DNA of 27,390 nucleotides, from contig NZ_JBFIII010000035.1 of NCBI RefSeq assembly GCF_041601295.1, positions 1 through 27,390 on the forward strand, read 5' to 3'. The position numbers and the translations under genes are program-made. The DNA is from Immundisolibacter sp. (GTDB taxonomy: Bacteria > Pseudomonadota > Gammaproteobacteria > Immundisolibacterales > Immundisolibacteraceae). Below, one piece after another: positions 7,451-16,102 of the stretch. Each line of letters opens with the position of its first letter. Position 1 is the stretch's first letter. Below the pieces are notes generated by a model. That model had not been told where the DNA came from and made no database searches. It was given only the letters and a program-made list of their open reading frames with translations.

Positions 7451-10400
7451 ATGTCCCGCTATAACCTGGCCGAGTGGGGCCTGCGGCGCCCTGTCCTGAC
7501 GGCATACCTGATTGGCCTGGTATTGCTCGCTGGCACGGTGGCCTTTTTCAGCCTGGGGCAGACCGACATGCCCAATTACACGGTGCGCACCATGCTGCTG
7601 CGCGTGTACTGGCCTGGGGCCAGCGCCGGGCAGATCGAGCAGCAGGTGGTCGACAAGATCGAACGCAAACTGCAGGAAACACCCTGGCTGGATAATGTGT
7701 CGAGCACATCCAAGCCTGGCGAAGCCTGGATATGGGTGAACCTCAGCACCAGCCTGGCCGACCCGGCGCCGGTGGTGCCGCAGATCTGGTATCAGGTCCG
7801 CAAGAAGGTCAGTGACATCCAGGCCAGCCTGCCGCCGGGCGTGCGCGGGCCATATTTCGACGACGAATTCGGCGACGTGCACCCGTTGATATACGGCGTA
7901 TGGGGCGACGAGTTCAGCTACGCTGAACTCAAGGATCGAGCCGACTGGCTGCGCGATGAGCTGCTGCGACTGGATATTGTCGAGAAGGTGGTACTCACCG
8001 CCGCCCAGCCGCAGCGGGCGTATGTGGAGTTCTCGACCGCACGCCTGGCCAATCTGCGCGTAAGCCCGCTGGCGCTGATCGATGCCATCGCCGGTCAGAA
8101 CGCCATGCAGCCGGCCGGCATGGTCGAAAACCCGGATGGGCGCACCCGCTTGCGCCTGGGCGGGCAGTTCGCATCCGTCGACGACATCGGCAAGGTCACG
8201 GTCACCGCCGCCGACGGCCGCCTGCTGCCGCTGGGCGAAATTGCCGACGTGAAACGCGGCTACCAGGATCCGCCGGAACTGCGCATGCGGGTCAATGGAC
8301 ATCCGGCTGTTGGACTGGCCATCTCCATGGCCGATGGCCACAGCGTGACCGACCTTCGCCACGAGGTGGTGCTACTGATGGAGCGTCTTCAGGCCGGTCT
8401 GCCCCTGGGCCTGCACACCACGCTGGTGGCCGACGAACCGGCGGTCGTCGCGCACTCGCTGAACAAGTTCCTGATCAAGCTGGGTCTTGCCATCGGAATC
8501 GTGCTTCTGGTGAGCTATTTCACGCTCGGGTTTCGTTGCGGACTGGTGGTGGCAACTGCGTTTCCGCTGGTGCTGGGCGCCACCTTCGCCACCATGAAGC
8601 TACTCGACATCGATTTGCAGCGTATCTCGTTGGGGGCGCTGATCATCTCCCTGGGGCTGTTGGTCGATGACGCGATCATCATTGTCGAGATGATGCTGGT
8701 GAAGATGCGCCAGGGCCTTGACCGCTTTCACGCCGCCAGTGCGGCGTATACCAGCACGTCCCTGCCGATGCTGACTGGCACTTTGATCACGGTGGCGGGC
8801 TTCATGCCAATCGCCATCGCGGAAAGCGGCATGCGCGAATTCATGTTCGGCCTGTATGGAGTCATCACGACCGCCCTGCTGGCTTCCTGGCTGGTATCGG
8901 TGCTGTTCACGCCGTATCTGGCGTATCGCATGCTACCCACCAAGCCCGACCGCCACCCGGAGGGGCTCTACGACACGCCGTTCTATCATCGCCTGCGCAG
9001 CCTGGTACGCGGCTGCGTGGACCATCGGTGGTGGTTGCTGGCCGCCGTAGCCGGCCTTGCCGCGCTGTCGCTGCTGGCCGGGCGCCAGGTCGAGAAACAG
9101 TTCTTCCCACTCACCGACCGACCTGACCTGATCGTTGAAACCTGGCTGCCGGAAGGAGCGTCGTTCACTGCCAACGAATCGGTGGCCAAGGCCCTGGACA
9201 AGATGCTGGCGGCGGAACCCGGCGTGCAGCGGTGGGTGAGCTACATCGGATTTGACACCCCACGCATGTTTACCGACCTGTGGATCGAGCCGCCAGCCCA
9301 CAACGTGGTCAAGACCTACATTCTGGCCACCGACGGTGCAACGCGGGACCGGCTGCGGGAAAACCTGACGACGCGCATTGCACAGGACCTGCCGCAGGCC
9401 CGCACGCGCGTCAATGTTTTTCCGTTCGGCTTTCCGGTGCCGGCTTCGCTCGAATACCGCGTCAGCGGGCCGGACCGCCAAAAACTGCGAGAGATTGCGT
9501 CCGATGTTCGCGCGGCGATCGAAACCTACCCGCAGGCGACGGGCGTGCATTACGACTGGCGTGGCCCTATAAGCACGATAGAGGTCGACCTGGATCATCC
9601 CCGGCTGGCGGCGCTTGGCCTGTCCGCGCGACGACTGGGAGAATCTCTGGACATGCTGCTGTCGGGCCGGGCGGTAACCGAGCTGCGCGACGGCGACGAA
9701 ACGGTCGAAGTGGTGCTGCGTCTTACCGACGACGAGCGAACGCGACTCAGCTATTTATCCTCTGTACCGGTGCCGGTGGCCGACGGGAGCACGCTGCCGC
9801 TCGGCCAGTTGGCGCGGCTTGATCTTGGAGTCGAGGAAGGCGTCGTGCGCCGTTACAACCGGGTACCGACGATTACCGTGCGCGCCGACCTACCGTGGCA
9901 GGTCCAGCCCCTGGCGGTGGACGCGCTGCTCAGTCGCAAACTGGATGCAATACGTACCCAACTGCCGCTCGGTTATCACGTGGAAGTGGGCGGCACCGGC
10001 GAGATGAACACGGAGGCGGACATGGCCATCGCGGCAGTCATGCCCATTATTGCGGTCGTCATCATCACCTTGCTGATGGTGCAGCTGCAGCATCTTGGCC
10101 TGACCCTGCTTGTCCTGGCGTCCGCTCCGCTGGGCATAATCGGGGTGTTGTTTACGCTGTACGCCACTGATTTGCCACTTGGGCTGGTGGCGCGACTTGG
10201 CGTGCTAGCGCTGGCCGGCATCACCATGCGCAATACCGTGATCCTGGTCGACCAGATTCGCCAGGACGTGGCGGCCGGAATCAGTCGCTACGAGGCGGTC
10301 ATCGAGTCCACCGTCCGGCGCTTTCGGCCGATCGTCGTGACTGCGGCCGCCGCCATCCTGGCGTTCATTCCGCTGCTGACCGATCCTTTCTGGGGGCCGA

Positions 10401-10504
10401 TGGCCTATGCCATGATGGGCGGATTGCTGGCGGCGACGATACTCACTGTATTGTTTGTGCCGGCGCTGTATGCGGCCGGTTTCAGGCTGAAACCGCCCAG
10501 CTGA
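7451..10504 (+). CDS. RND-family efflux transporter, inner-membrane permease
   Basis: This is the proton-driven inner-membrane pump of a tripartite RND system. Its 1017 residues give the normal length of the AcrB/HAE superfamily. It has a TM near the N-terminus (RRPVLTAYLIGLVLLAGTVAFF), the porter motif DMPNYTVRTM.LRVYWPGAS, and a TM4 pair Asp406-Asp407 in LGLLVDDAIIIVEMM that matches AcrB Asp407/Asp408. The second half begins at RWWLLAAVAGLAALSLLAGRQVEKQFFP. In TM10, where AcrB has Lys940, the sequence is ALAGITMRNTVILVDQ with Arg927 at the lysine position; this variant is known to me from a branch of uncharacterised RND pumps rather than from AcrB itself. Both Asp are present, so proton relay is plausible. 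It starts with ATG 8 bp after the adaptor stop. Substrate cannot be predicted. Confidence 0.92.
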   Translation: MSRYNLAEWGLRRPVLTAYLIGLVLLAGTVAFFSLGQTDMPNYTVRTMLLRVYWPGASAGQIEQQVVDKIERKLQETPWLDNVSSTSKPGEAWIWVNLSTSLADPAPVVPQIWYQVRKKVSDIQASLPPGVRGPYFDDEFGDVHPLIYGVWGDEFSYAELKDRADWLRDELLRLDIVEKVVLTAAQPQRAYVEFSTARLANLRVSPLALIDAIAGQNAMQPAGMVENPDGRTRLRLGGQFASVDDIGKVTVTAADGRLLPLGEIADVKRGYQDPPELRMRVNGHPAVGLAISMADGHSVTDLRHEVVLLMERLQAGLPLGLHTTLVADEPAVVAHSLNKFLIKLGLAIGIVLLVSYFTLGFRCGLVVATAFPLVLGATFATMKLLDIDLQRISLGALIISLGLLVDDAIIIVEMMLVKMRQGLDRFHAASAAYTSTSLPMLTGTLITVAGFMPIAIAESGMREFMFGLYGVITTALLASWLVSVLFTPYLAYRMLPTKPDRHPEGLYDTPFYHRLRSLVRGCVDHRWWLLAAVAGLAALSLLAGRQVEKQFFPLTDRPDLIVETWLPEGASFTANESVAKALDKMLAAEPGVQRWVSYIGFDTPRMFTDLWIEPPAHNVVKTYILATDGATRDRLRENLTTRIAQDLPQARTRVNVFPFGFPVPASLEYRVSGPDRQKLREIASDVRAAIETYPQATGVHYDWRGPISTIEVDLDHPRLAALGLSARRLGESLDMLLSGRAVTELRDGDETVEVVLRLTDDERTRLSYLSSVPVPVADGSTLPLGQLARLDLGVEEGVVRRYNRVPTITVRADLPWQVQPLAVDALLSRKLDAIRTQLPLGYHVEVGGTGEMNTEADMAIAAVMPIIAVVIITLLMVQLQHLGLTLLVLASAPLGIIGVLFTLYATDLPLGLVARLGVLALAGITMRNTVILVDQIRQDVAAGISRYEAVIESTVRRFRPIVVTAAAAILAFIPLLTDPFWGPMAYAMMGGLLAATILTVLFVPALYAAGFRLKPPS

Positions 10505-10558
10505 CCTGGGCGCAACAAAGCGCCCCTGGACCAATCTCACCGCAAGGAGCTAATCGCG

Positions 10559-11542
10559 ATGAAAGCCTGGCAGGTGCACGACTGGTGCACGCCCGACCAA
10601 ATGCAGTGGGCCGATTTGCCTGTGCCCGAGCCCGGCCCCGGCCAGGTACGCGTGCGAGTGGCCGCCGCCGCGCTTAATTTCCTGGACACGCTGATGATTG
10701 GCGGGCGCTACCAGGACCGCCCGCCGCTGCCGTTCACGCCGGGTTGTGAACTGTCCGGCACCGTGGATGCGGTCGGCGCTGGCGCCAGTCTTGCGGTCGG
10801 CACCCGGGTCTGCGGTCTGGTGCCTTATGGCGCGTTTGCGCAATTCGCCTGTGTCGACGGGGCGGACCTGTCGCCGGTCCCCGACGGCGTCGATCTGGTC
10901 AGCGCCGCTGCGCTGCCGGTGGTCTACGGCACCGCGCACCACGCGCTGGTCGAGCGCGGTCGTCTGCGCAACGACGAGACATTGCTGGTGCTGGCCGCAG
11001 CTGGCGGAGTCGGACTCGCCACCGTGCAGCTTGGCCGGGCGCTGGGTCTGCGCGTGCTGGCCGCCGCCGGAGGCACGAACAAATGCACGCTGTGCATTGA
11101 ACACGGTGCCACACAGGCTTTTGATTACGGCGACCCCAGCTGGGTAGACCAAGTCAAAGCCATCACCGACGGGCGTGGCGTGGATGCCGTCCTTGATCCG
11201 GTCGGCGGCGATTACACCGCACAGGCGCTACGCTTGCTGGCATTCGGCGGACGGCTGTTGATCGTCGGTTTCGCCGCCGGCGCAATTCCGGAAATTCCCG
11301 CCAATCGCCTGTTGCTGAAAGATTTATCGGCACTGGGCGTGGTCTGGGGCGCCTGGCGGCGGCGCAACCGGCCGGCTGCGGCGACACAGATGGCGGCCCT
11401 GTTCGAACTGTGGCAACAGGGTGCTATCTCGCCACTGGTGTCCGAGCGCCGGCCGCTGAGCGAAGCCCCCCAGGCAATTGTCGACCTGGGCGCTCGCCGG
11501 ACCACCGGCAAGGTGCTGCTGCTACCAGGAGTTGATTCATGA
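10559..11542 (+). CDS. MDR-family NADPH:quinone oxidoreductase-like protein
   Basis: A 327-residue zinc-free medium-chain dehydrogenase/reductase of the quinone-oxidoreductase type. It has a GroES-like N-terminal domain (DLPVPEPGPGQVRVRVAAAALNFLDTLM, then PFTPGCELSGTVDAVGAGAS) and a Rossmann domain with LVLAAAGGVGLATVQLGRALG as the dinucleotide-binding loop. DAVLDPVGGDYTAQALRLLAFGGRLLIVGF and the final GARRTTGKVLLLPG are also typical. The usual catalytic-zinc cysteine is replaced by the asparagine of ALNFLD, as in quinone reductases. A strong AAGGAG lies about 10 bases before the ATG. The gene follows the RND pump by 54 bp; that gap contains a small hairpin GGGCGC-N6-GCGCCC (10508-10525) without a U-tract. 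It overlaps the next gene by ATGA. Substrate (quinone, enone or acyl-CoA) is not determinable. Confidence 0.82.
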   Translation: MKAWQVHDWCTPDQMQWADLPVPEPGPGQVRVRVAAAALNFLDTLMIGGRYQDRPPLPFTPGCELSGTVDAVGAGASLAVGTRVCGLVPYGAFAQFACVDGADLSPVPDGVDLVSAAALPVVYGTAHHALVERGRLRNDETLLVLAAAGGVGLATVQLGRALGLRVLAAAGGTNKCTLCIEHGATQAFDYGDPSWVDQVKAITDGRGVDAVLDPVGGDYTAQALRLLAFGGRLLIVGFAAGAIPEIPANRLLLKDLSALGVVWGAWRRRNRPAAATQMAALFELWQQGAISPLVSERRPLSEAPQAIVDLGARRTTGKVLLLPGVDS

Positions 11543-12000
11543 GCGCCGAAAAGCCGCGGGTGGCGTTGCCACCCCCTATCCTCTATGCGGTCGCCATCGG
11601 TCTTGGACTGTGGCTGGAACGGCCGCTGCCCTGGCCGCTACCGGGAGGCGCGCTGCGATTCTGGGTCGGCCTCATGGTGGTCGCCCTGGCGGCAGGCTTG
11701 TTTGCGCTGTGCCTGCGGGAGCTGCGCCGCCACCAGACCACCCTCAACCCGCACAAGGGAGCCAGCAGCCTGGTCAGCAGCGGGCCATTTCGTTTCAGCC
11801 GCAATCCGATCTATGTCAGCTTGACCGCGCTGCAACTCGGAATCGGTTTTCTGGCCAGCAGCACCTGGGTCCTTGTGATGTTGCTGTGGGTGTTGCCGCT
11901 GCTGCAGCGGTTCGTGATCGAACGCGAGGAAGAACACCTGCACGACCGTTTTGGTCAGGAGTACATCGACTATTGCGCGCGGGTGCGACGCTGGCTGTGA
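11539..12000 (+). CDS. Isoprenylcysteine carboxyl methyltransferase (ICMT/PEMT)-like membrane methyltransferase
   Basis: A small integral membrane protein of 153 residues with about four hydrophobic segments. The conserved core is SSGPFRFSRNPIYVSLTALQLG (about 80-100), the bacterial form of the GPYRYxRHPxYxG motif, followed by the C-terminal REEEHLHDRFGQEYIDYCARVRRWL, matching EExxLxxxFGxxYxxYxxxVxRW. These segments form the SAM and substrate site in the ICMT/phospholipid methyltransferase superfamily. Bacteria lack prenylated CaaX proteins of the eukaryotic type, so the natural substrate is unknown; lipids or small molecules are possible. The ATG overlaps the preceding stop (ATGA) and the gene's own TGA overlaps the GTG of mtgA, so all three are translationally coupled. 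Confidence 0.8.
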   Translation: MSAEKPRVALPPPILYAVAIGLGLWLERPLPWPLPGGALRFWVGLMVVALAAGLFALCLRELRRHQTTLNPHKGASSLVSSGPFRFSRNPIYVSLTALQLGIGFLASSTWVLVMLLWVLPLLQRFVIEREEEHLHDRFGQEYIDYCARVRRWL

Positions 12001-12707
12001 AGGGTCTGCGACGGGTCGCGCGCGGCCTGCGACGCGGTCTGCGGTACACCGTCCTTGCCTGGCTGGTGCTGACAGTTGGGGCCGTGTTGGCACTGCGCTG
12101 GTTCCCGCCGCCGACTACGTCGTTCATCTTGCAAAACCGCGTCGCGGCGCTGCGAGCCGGCTACGGTTTTTATCCCTATCCCTACCACTGGGTCGACTAC
12201 GAGAAGATCGCACCGACCATGGCCCTGGCAGTCGTGGCGGCCGAGGACCAGCGATTTCGGGAACATTGGGGCATTGATCTGATTGGTATCGAACAGGCAA
12301 TTCGCGACAACCGTTACCGCGATCGGCCGCGCGGGGGCAGCACCATCACCCAGCAGACGGCCAAGAACCTGTTCCTGTGGCGCGGCCAAAGCTGGCTGCG
12401 CAAGGGCATTGAGGTTTACTTCACTGGCCTGATGGAATTGCTGTGGCCAAAACGACGGATTCTGGAGGTGTATCTGAACGTCGCCCAATTCGGCGGCAGT
12501 GTATTTGGCGTGGAGGCAGCAGCGCGTACGTATTTCGACAAACCAGCAGCTGCACTCAGTCAACAGGAAGCGGCGCTGCTGGCGGCAGCGCTACCATCGC
12601 CTTCGGTACTCAGGGTGGATGCCGCGTCGTCTTATCTGCGCGGGCGCCAGCGCTGGGTAATGAACCAGATGCAGCGCCTTGGGCCGGAGCATCTGGAGGG
12701 CCTGTAG
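11997..12707 (+). CDS. mtgA: Monofunctional biosynthetic peptidoglycan transglycosylase MtgA
   Basis: MtgA polymerises lipid II into glycan strands without a transpeptidase domain. From GTG at 11997 the product has 236 residues, the normal length. There is one N-terminal membrane anchor (YTVLAWLVLTVGAVLALRW), then the GT51 motifs: AVVAAEDQRFREHWGIDL with catalytic Glu83, RGGSTITQQTAKNLFLW, LMELLWPKRRILEVYLNVAQFG and EAALLAAALPSP. The longest ORF in this frame opens at 11478, but its first 173 codons lie over the two preceding genes in another frame and carry no MtgA features. GTG overlaps the upstream stop as GTGA, giving translational coupling. The gene ends 17 bp before the convergent lipoprotein gene. 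Co-transcription with an MDR oxidoreductase and a membrane methyltransferase is of unknown meaning. Confidence 0.93.
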   Translation: MKGLRRVARGLRRGLRYTVLAWLVLTVGAVLALRWFPPPTTSFILQNRVAALRAGYGFYPYPYHWVDYEKIAPTMALAVVAAEDQRFREHWGIDLIGIEQAIRDNRYRDRPRGGSTITQQTAKNLFLWRGQSWLRKGIEVYFTGLMELLWPKRRILEVYLNVAQFGGSVFGVEAAARTYFDKPAAALSQQEAALLAAALPSPSVLRVDAASSYLRGRQRWVMNQMQRLGPEHLEGL

Positions 12708-12724
12708 GCTGCCGATGAGCCTGG

Positions 12725-13318
12725 TCACTCGGCCGTCAGACGGACACAGAACGACACCGCCTCCGCCACCAGCTTTGCCAACAGCGCATTTGCGGCAACC
12801 ACTCCCCCCACCGGGTCGTCGCTGGCGGTCGATTGCTCCAATCGCACAGTGTGGCTGCCCAGCACGCGCGCCTGGCGTACGTCCACCAATTGCAGGCGCA
12901 CCGCCAGGCGCACTTGGCTGGGACGTTGAGTGAAATCCTGGTCAAGTTGCAGAAGCTCGCTCAGTAGCCGGTAATCGGGCCGCGCGCCGGCACCCTCGGC
13001 CAGCACCGAGACACCGGCCGCAGACAGGCCATCCTCCAGTGCCTGGCCGATAAAGCGCGCCGGTCGATCGACCCAGCGATGGCGCGCGTAGTACAGCAGT
13101 TCGTGAGGCGACTTCCGGTAGGCCATGGCAGACGTGGCATAGCCGGGCGCGGCGCCCGGGGCGGCCACCTGCAGGCTCACTCCTGGCAACCTGGCAGTGG
13201 GAACCGGTGTGTCAGGCGCGAGCGTCAATGTGTGTGTGACATCGGCCGGCGGAGGCGATAACGGCAGGCTACAGCCCGCCAGCAGCATGGTCAGCACGAA
13301 CATAACGAGACGTTGCAT
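12725..13318 (-). CDS. PqiC-type (ABC-transport auxiliary, DUF330) lipoprotein
   Basis: A 197-residue lipoprotein with signal peptide MQRLVMFVLTMLLAGC and acylated Cys16; the +2 residue is Ser, so sorting to the outer membrane is expected. The body fits the PqiC/ABC_trans_aux family: YTLAPDTP-like start (HTLTLAPDTPVP), then GVSLQVAAPGAAPGYATSAMAYRKSPHELLYYARHRWVDRPARFI and QLDQDFTQRPSQVRLAVRLQLVD. In known systems PqiC anchors an MCE (mammalian cell entry) lipid bridge to the outer membrane. It is the last gene of the SYLF-MlaE-MlaF-MlaD operon and its ATG overlaps the MlaD-type stop (TAATG), so it probably works with that transporter. It ends next to mtgA with no clear terminator. Confidence 0.85.
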   Translation of the reverse strand: MQRLVMFVLTMLLAGCSLPLSPPPADVTHTLTLAPDTPVPTARLPGVSLQVAAPGAAPGYATSAMAYRKSPHELLYYARHRWVDRPARFIGQALEDGLSAAGVSVLAEGAGARPDYRLLSELLQLDQDFTQRPSQVRLAVRLQLVDVRQARVLGSHTVRLEQSTASDDPVGGVVAANALLAKLVAEAVSFCVRLTAE

Positions 13319-14241
13319 TACTCCCCCGGACCCGCTTCGCGTACCGGCGGGCCAACCAGCAACATTTGCGGACTGGCATTCAGCCGCTGGCCCAGTTCTT
13401 CGATGCTGTCGGTCGCCCGACTCAGGTCAATAACCAGGCGCTCGACCTGCGGCAGCAGTACGCCGCCGGTGTAATCGAGTTGCTGCTGGCTATCGCTGGC
13501 AACGGCCCCCACCCGATCACCGGTGCTGCGCAGTGTTTCCAACAAGCGCTCCGTCTGGCTGAACACGCGCTCCAGCCGCGGCGCCAACTGCGGTAGCGTT
13601 TCGCTCGCCTGCGCCCCGGCGGCCGCGATCCGCTCAAGGTCCGCCAGAGTACGATCAAGTCGTGCGCGCTGTTCGGCCAGCGCGCCGGTAACCTGGTCGG
13701 CGTTGGCCAGGATCGAGCCGATGGCGCGGGCATTCTCGTCGTTCAGGATCACCAGCAGGCGCCGACTGACCTGATCCAGCGTGGTCATGGCCACACGCGC
13801 CGCGGTGTCGAGCCGATTCAGTAACGATGGTGCCATCTCGATCACCGGGTAGGCACTGCCCGGCGTCGACACCAGCAGCGCTGACTCGCGGCTGCCGCCG
13901 GCCAGTTCGACCGAGCCCAGGCCGGTCAGACCCTGCATGGCGATGGTTGCAACGGTATCGGTCTTCACCGGTACGTCGACTCGAATGTTGAACGTCAAAC
14001 GCACGCGGGTGGAGTCCTCGGGGTCGAGTTCGATCGCCGCCACCCGTCCCGCGTCCACACCCCGGTAGGTGACGCCCGACGACAGGTTGAGTGCCGCCAC
14101 CGATTCCTCGGTATAGGCGTAATACTGCCGAAACTCACCCGCCTCGCGCCCCGATCCCAGCCACAGGCCGAACCCGATCAGCATCGCACCTAACAACAGC
14201 ACGAACACACCAACCGCCGCGTAAGCTACCCGTGCTTGCAT
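13318..14241 (-). CDS. MlaD/MCE-domain lipid-binding protein
   Basis: An inner-membrane-anchored, periplasmic MCE protein of 307 residues that would form the lipid-binding ring of a retrograde or anterograde lipid ABC transporter. A single TM is at 8-30 (AAVGVFVLLLGAMLIGFGLWL). The MCE domain follows at about 39-117 (YYAYTEESVAALNLSSGVTYRGVDAGRVAAIELDPED, then VPVKTDTVATIAMQGLTGLGSVEL), with the typical GVxYRGVxVGxV pattern. The remaining 170 residues are helical and polar with heptad-like runs (RLDTAARVAMTTLDQVSRRL, RLERVFSQTERLLETLRST), so it is longer than E. coli MlaD and may extend as a coiled-coil tube. It overlaps the ATPase gene by 16 bp and the lipoprotein gene by one base. Confidence 0.9.
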   Translation of the reverse strand: MQARVAYAAVGVFVLLLGAMLIGFGLWLGSGREAGEFRQYYAYTEESVAALNLSSGVTYRGVDAGRVAAIELDPEDSTRVRLTFNIRVDVPVKTDTVATIAMQGLTGLGSVELAGGSRESALLVSTPGSAYPVIEMAPSLLNRLDTAARVAMTTLDQVSRRLLVILNDENARAIGSILANADQVTGALAEQRARLDRTLADLERIAAAGAQASETLPQLAPRLERVFSQTERLLETLRSTGDRVGAVASDSQQQLDYTGGVLLPQVERLVIDLSRATDSIEELGQRLNASPQMLLVGPPVREAGPGE

Positions 14242-15002
14242 GACTTATCCCCATAGTCGCGCGGCGCGGCGGCAAAGTAACTGCGGATTTCGGGCAGATC
14301 CGAGTCTGCCAGCTGCGCTACCGGGGCTACCGCCAGCAAATCGCCACGCCCAAGAAACGCCACCCGGTCACTGACCCGGGCGATGGAGTCCAGGTCGTGC
14401 GTCACCATCACCACCGTCAGTCCGAGCAGTTCACGCAGGTCCTTGAGCAACTCATCAAGACCGGCCGAGGTCACCGGGTCCAGTCCGGCCGAGGGCTCGT
14501 CCAGGAACAGCAATTCCGGATCCAGTGCCAGGGCCCGAGCCAACGCGGCGCGCTTGATCATCCCGCCGCTGAGCTCACCCGGGAACTTGCTGGCGGTGTC
14601 GGCCGGCAACCCGGCAAGGCCCAGCCGCAACATGCCCAGCTCACGTCGACTCCCGGCCGACAGCCCGGTGTGTTCGGCCAACGGCAGGCAGATATTGTCG
14701 AGCACGTTCAAGCCGGTAAATAACGCGCCGTGCTGAAACAGGATGCCGATACGCCGACGCAGAACGCGCAGCGCCACACTGTCAAGATTGATCGCGTCCG
14801 ACCCGAGCACTTCCATGCGCCCCGCGGCGGGTGCCTGCAACAGACTTAACGTGCGAAGCAATACCGTTTTGCCGGACCCGCTGCCCCCGACCACAGCCAG
14901 CACCTCGCCACGCTGAACCGAGAGGCTTATGTCGGTGTGCAAGATACGGGGGCCTGCCAAGGTCGCCAGTCCTTCGGCGACGATGGCCACCTCTGTGCTC
15001 AA
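14226..15002 (-). CDS. MlaF-type ABC transporter ATPase
   Basis: The cytoplasmic ATPase (258 residues) of the Mla-type lipid transporter. Walker A is GGSGSGKT (39-46), the Q-loop is at Gln90 (ILFQHGALF), the signature is LSGGM (144-148), Walker B is LLFLDEP (164-170), and the switch histidine is His202 (VMVTHDLDS). LSGGM, in place of LSGGQ, and HGALFTGLNVLDNI are typical of the MlaF/Ttg2A branch. The start is TTG at 15002, supported because it overlaps the stop of the permease gene as TTGA. It is the third gene of the operon and overlaps the MCE gene. Confidence 0.93.
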   Translation of the reverse strand: MSTEVAIVAEGLATLAGPRILHTDISLSVQRGEVLAVVGGSGSGKTVLLRTLSLLQAPAAGRMEVLGSDAINLDSVALRVLRRRIGILFQHGALFTGLNVLDNICLPLAEHTGLSAGSRRELGMLRLGLAGLPADTASKFPGELSGGMIKRAALARALALDPELLFLDEPSAGLDPVTSAGLDELLKDLRELLGLTVVMVTHDLDSIARVSDRVAFLGRGDLLAVAPVAQLADSDLPEIRSYFAAAPRDYGDKSCKHG

Positions 15003-16099
15003 AGCCCCAAGACCTGAAACAGGACGGAAAAAGCCGCGTCGGCAATGATCACCAGGAAGATGCTCTGCACCACGCTGGTGGTGGTCTCGCGACCAATACT
15101 TTCCGCGCTGTGGCTGACCTGAAAACCGCGATGACAGGCCACACAGGCGACGATCAGCGCGAAGACCGGCGCCTTGATCAGCCCGACCCAGAAGGTGCTC
15201 GGGGCGAAAGTATTCGGCAGCCGCCTGAGAAAATCCGCGTAGCCCACGTCGTACAGTCCATCGGCCACCACCATGCCCCCGAAGATACCCAGCGTGGACG
15301 CATACAGCGTCAGCAGCGGCATCGTCAGGAGCAATGCCAAAAGCTTGGGCAGTACCAGCATCTCCATCGGCGTGATGCCGATGCTGCGCAAGGCGTCGAG
15401 CTCCTCGGTGATGCGCATGGTGCCGATCTCGGCCGTATAAGCCGAGCCGGTACGTCCGGCGACGATGATCGCCGCCAGCAAGGGCCCCATCTCGCGCAGC
15501 ATGGTGACGCCGACCAGATTCACCACCAACACGTTGGCGCCGAAGGTCTTCAGAGGCTCGCCGGCTTGATAGGTCATCACCACGCCCATCAGGAACGCGA
15601 GCAGACCCAGAATCGGCAACGCACGCACACCAGCGGCGTCGATCTCCTGCACCAGACGCCGGACCCGAAGCCGCCGCAACTGGCTGAGCGCTTCCAGCGC
15701 CAGATGGCCGATGAAATCCAGGAAACTGAACGTGTCGCCGAGCTTGCCCGCGACCATCCGACCAAGCTGCTCAAGCGGTCCCGGCACGCGCGGCGGAGCA
15801 TACGGCTCGCTGGGCAAGCGGCCACGGACCAATTCAAGCAATGCCGCGTGGCGCTGCGTCAGGCCATCCCAGCTTATGCTGGCGCCCGTGCGCCGAGCCG
15901 TCTGCTCAAGCCGGTACAAAGCCCACGCGCCGGCTGTGTCCAGGGTATTGATATCGGCCGCATCGAGTCGCCAATCGCCCACCTGCCGCCAGTCGTGTAG
16001 CGTACTGTCGACAGCGTCCAGCTTGCACACCGTCCACTCGCCGTGTGCAGACAGGGTGCGGGTGCGCAGCTCAGTAACGAGACTGGCAGCCGCCGGCAT
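14999..16099 (-). CDS. MlaE-type permease with N-terminal STAS-like region
   Basis: The inner-membrane permease of the lipid ABC transporter. Residues 1-110 are soluble and look like an MlaB/STAS domain (GDWRLDAADINTLDTAGAWALYRLEQTARRTGASI), which in E. coli is the separate protein MlaB; here it is fused. The permease domain (about 120-366) carries the MlaE signatures MGVVMTYQAGEPLKTFGAN, LREMGPLLAAIIVAGRTGSAYTAEIGTMRITEELDALRSIGI and the C-terminal VACHRGFQVSHSAESIGRETTTSVV. The length of 366 residues fits the STAS-fused MlaE group. The ATG at 16099 follows the SYLF stop by 3 bp and the TGA overlaps the ATPase TTG. No mlaC or mlaA is in the operon. Confidence 0.92.
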   Translation of the reverse strand: MPAAASLVTELRTRTLSAHGEWTVCKLDAVDSTLHDWRQVGDWRLDAADINTLDTAGAWALYRLEQTARRTGASISWDGLTQRHAALLELVRGRLPSEPYAPPRVPGPLEQLGRMVAGKLGDTFSFLDFIGHLALEALSQLRRLRVRRLVQEIDAAGVRALPILGLLAFLMGVVMTYQAGEPLKTFGANVLVVNLVGVTMLREMGPLLAAIIVAGRTGSAYTAEIGTMRITEELDALRSIGITPMEMLVLPKLLALLLTMPLLTLYASTLGIFGGMVVADGLYDVGYADFLRRLPNTFAPSTFWVGLIKAPVFALIVACVACHRGFQVSHSAESIGRETTTSVVQSIFLVIIADAAFSVLFQVLGL

Positions 16100-16102
16100 G
16101 GT

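Noticed and set aside
7130..8362. Long 410-codon minus-strand frame over the adaptor and pump genes
   Set aside because: It is a shadow of the GC-rich coding genes, with no recognisable domain and no ribosome-binding site.
10508..10525. Hairpin GGGCGC-N6-GCGCCC after the RND pump gene as a terminator
   Set aside because: The stem is short and has no T-run, so termination between the pump and the MDR gene is not supported.
11478..11996. Upstream extension of the mtgA frame that would give a 409-residue protein
   Set aside because: It overlaps the MDR and ICMT-like genes in another frame, is arginine- and proline-rich without any fold, and the GTGA start at 11997 gives the normal MtgA length.
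14831..16000. 389-codon plus-strand frame opposite the MlaE/MlaF genes
   Set aside because: Its composition (Gln, His, Arg rich) is that of an antisense reading, and it spans two genes with clear transporter motifs.
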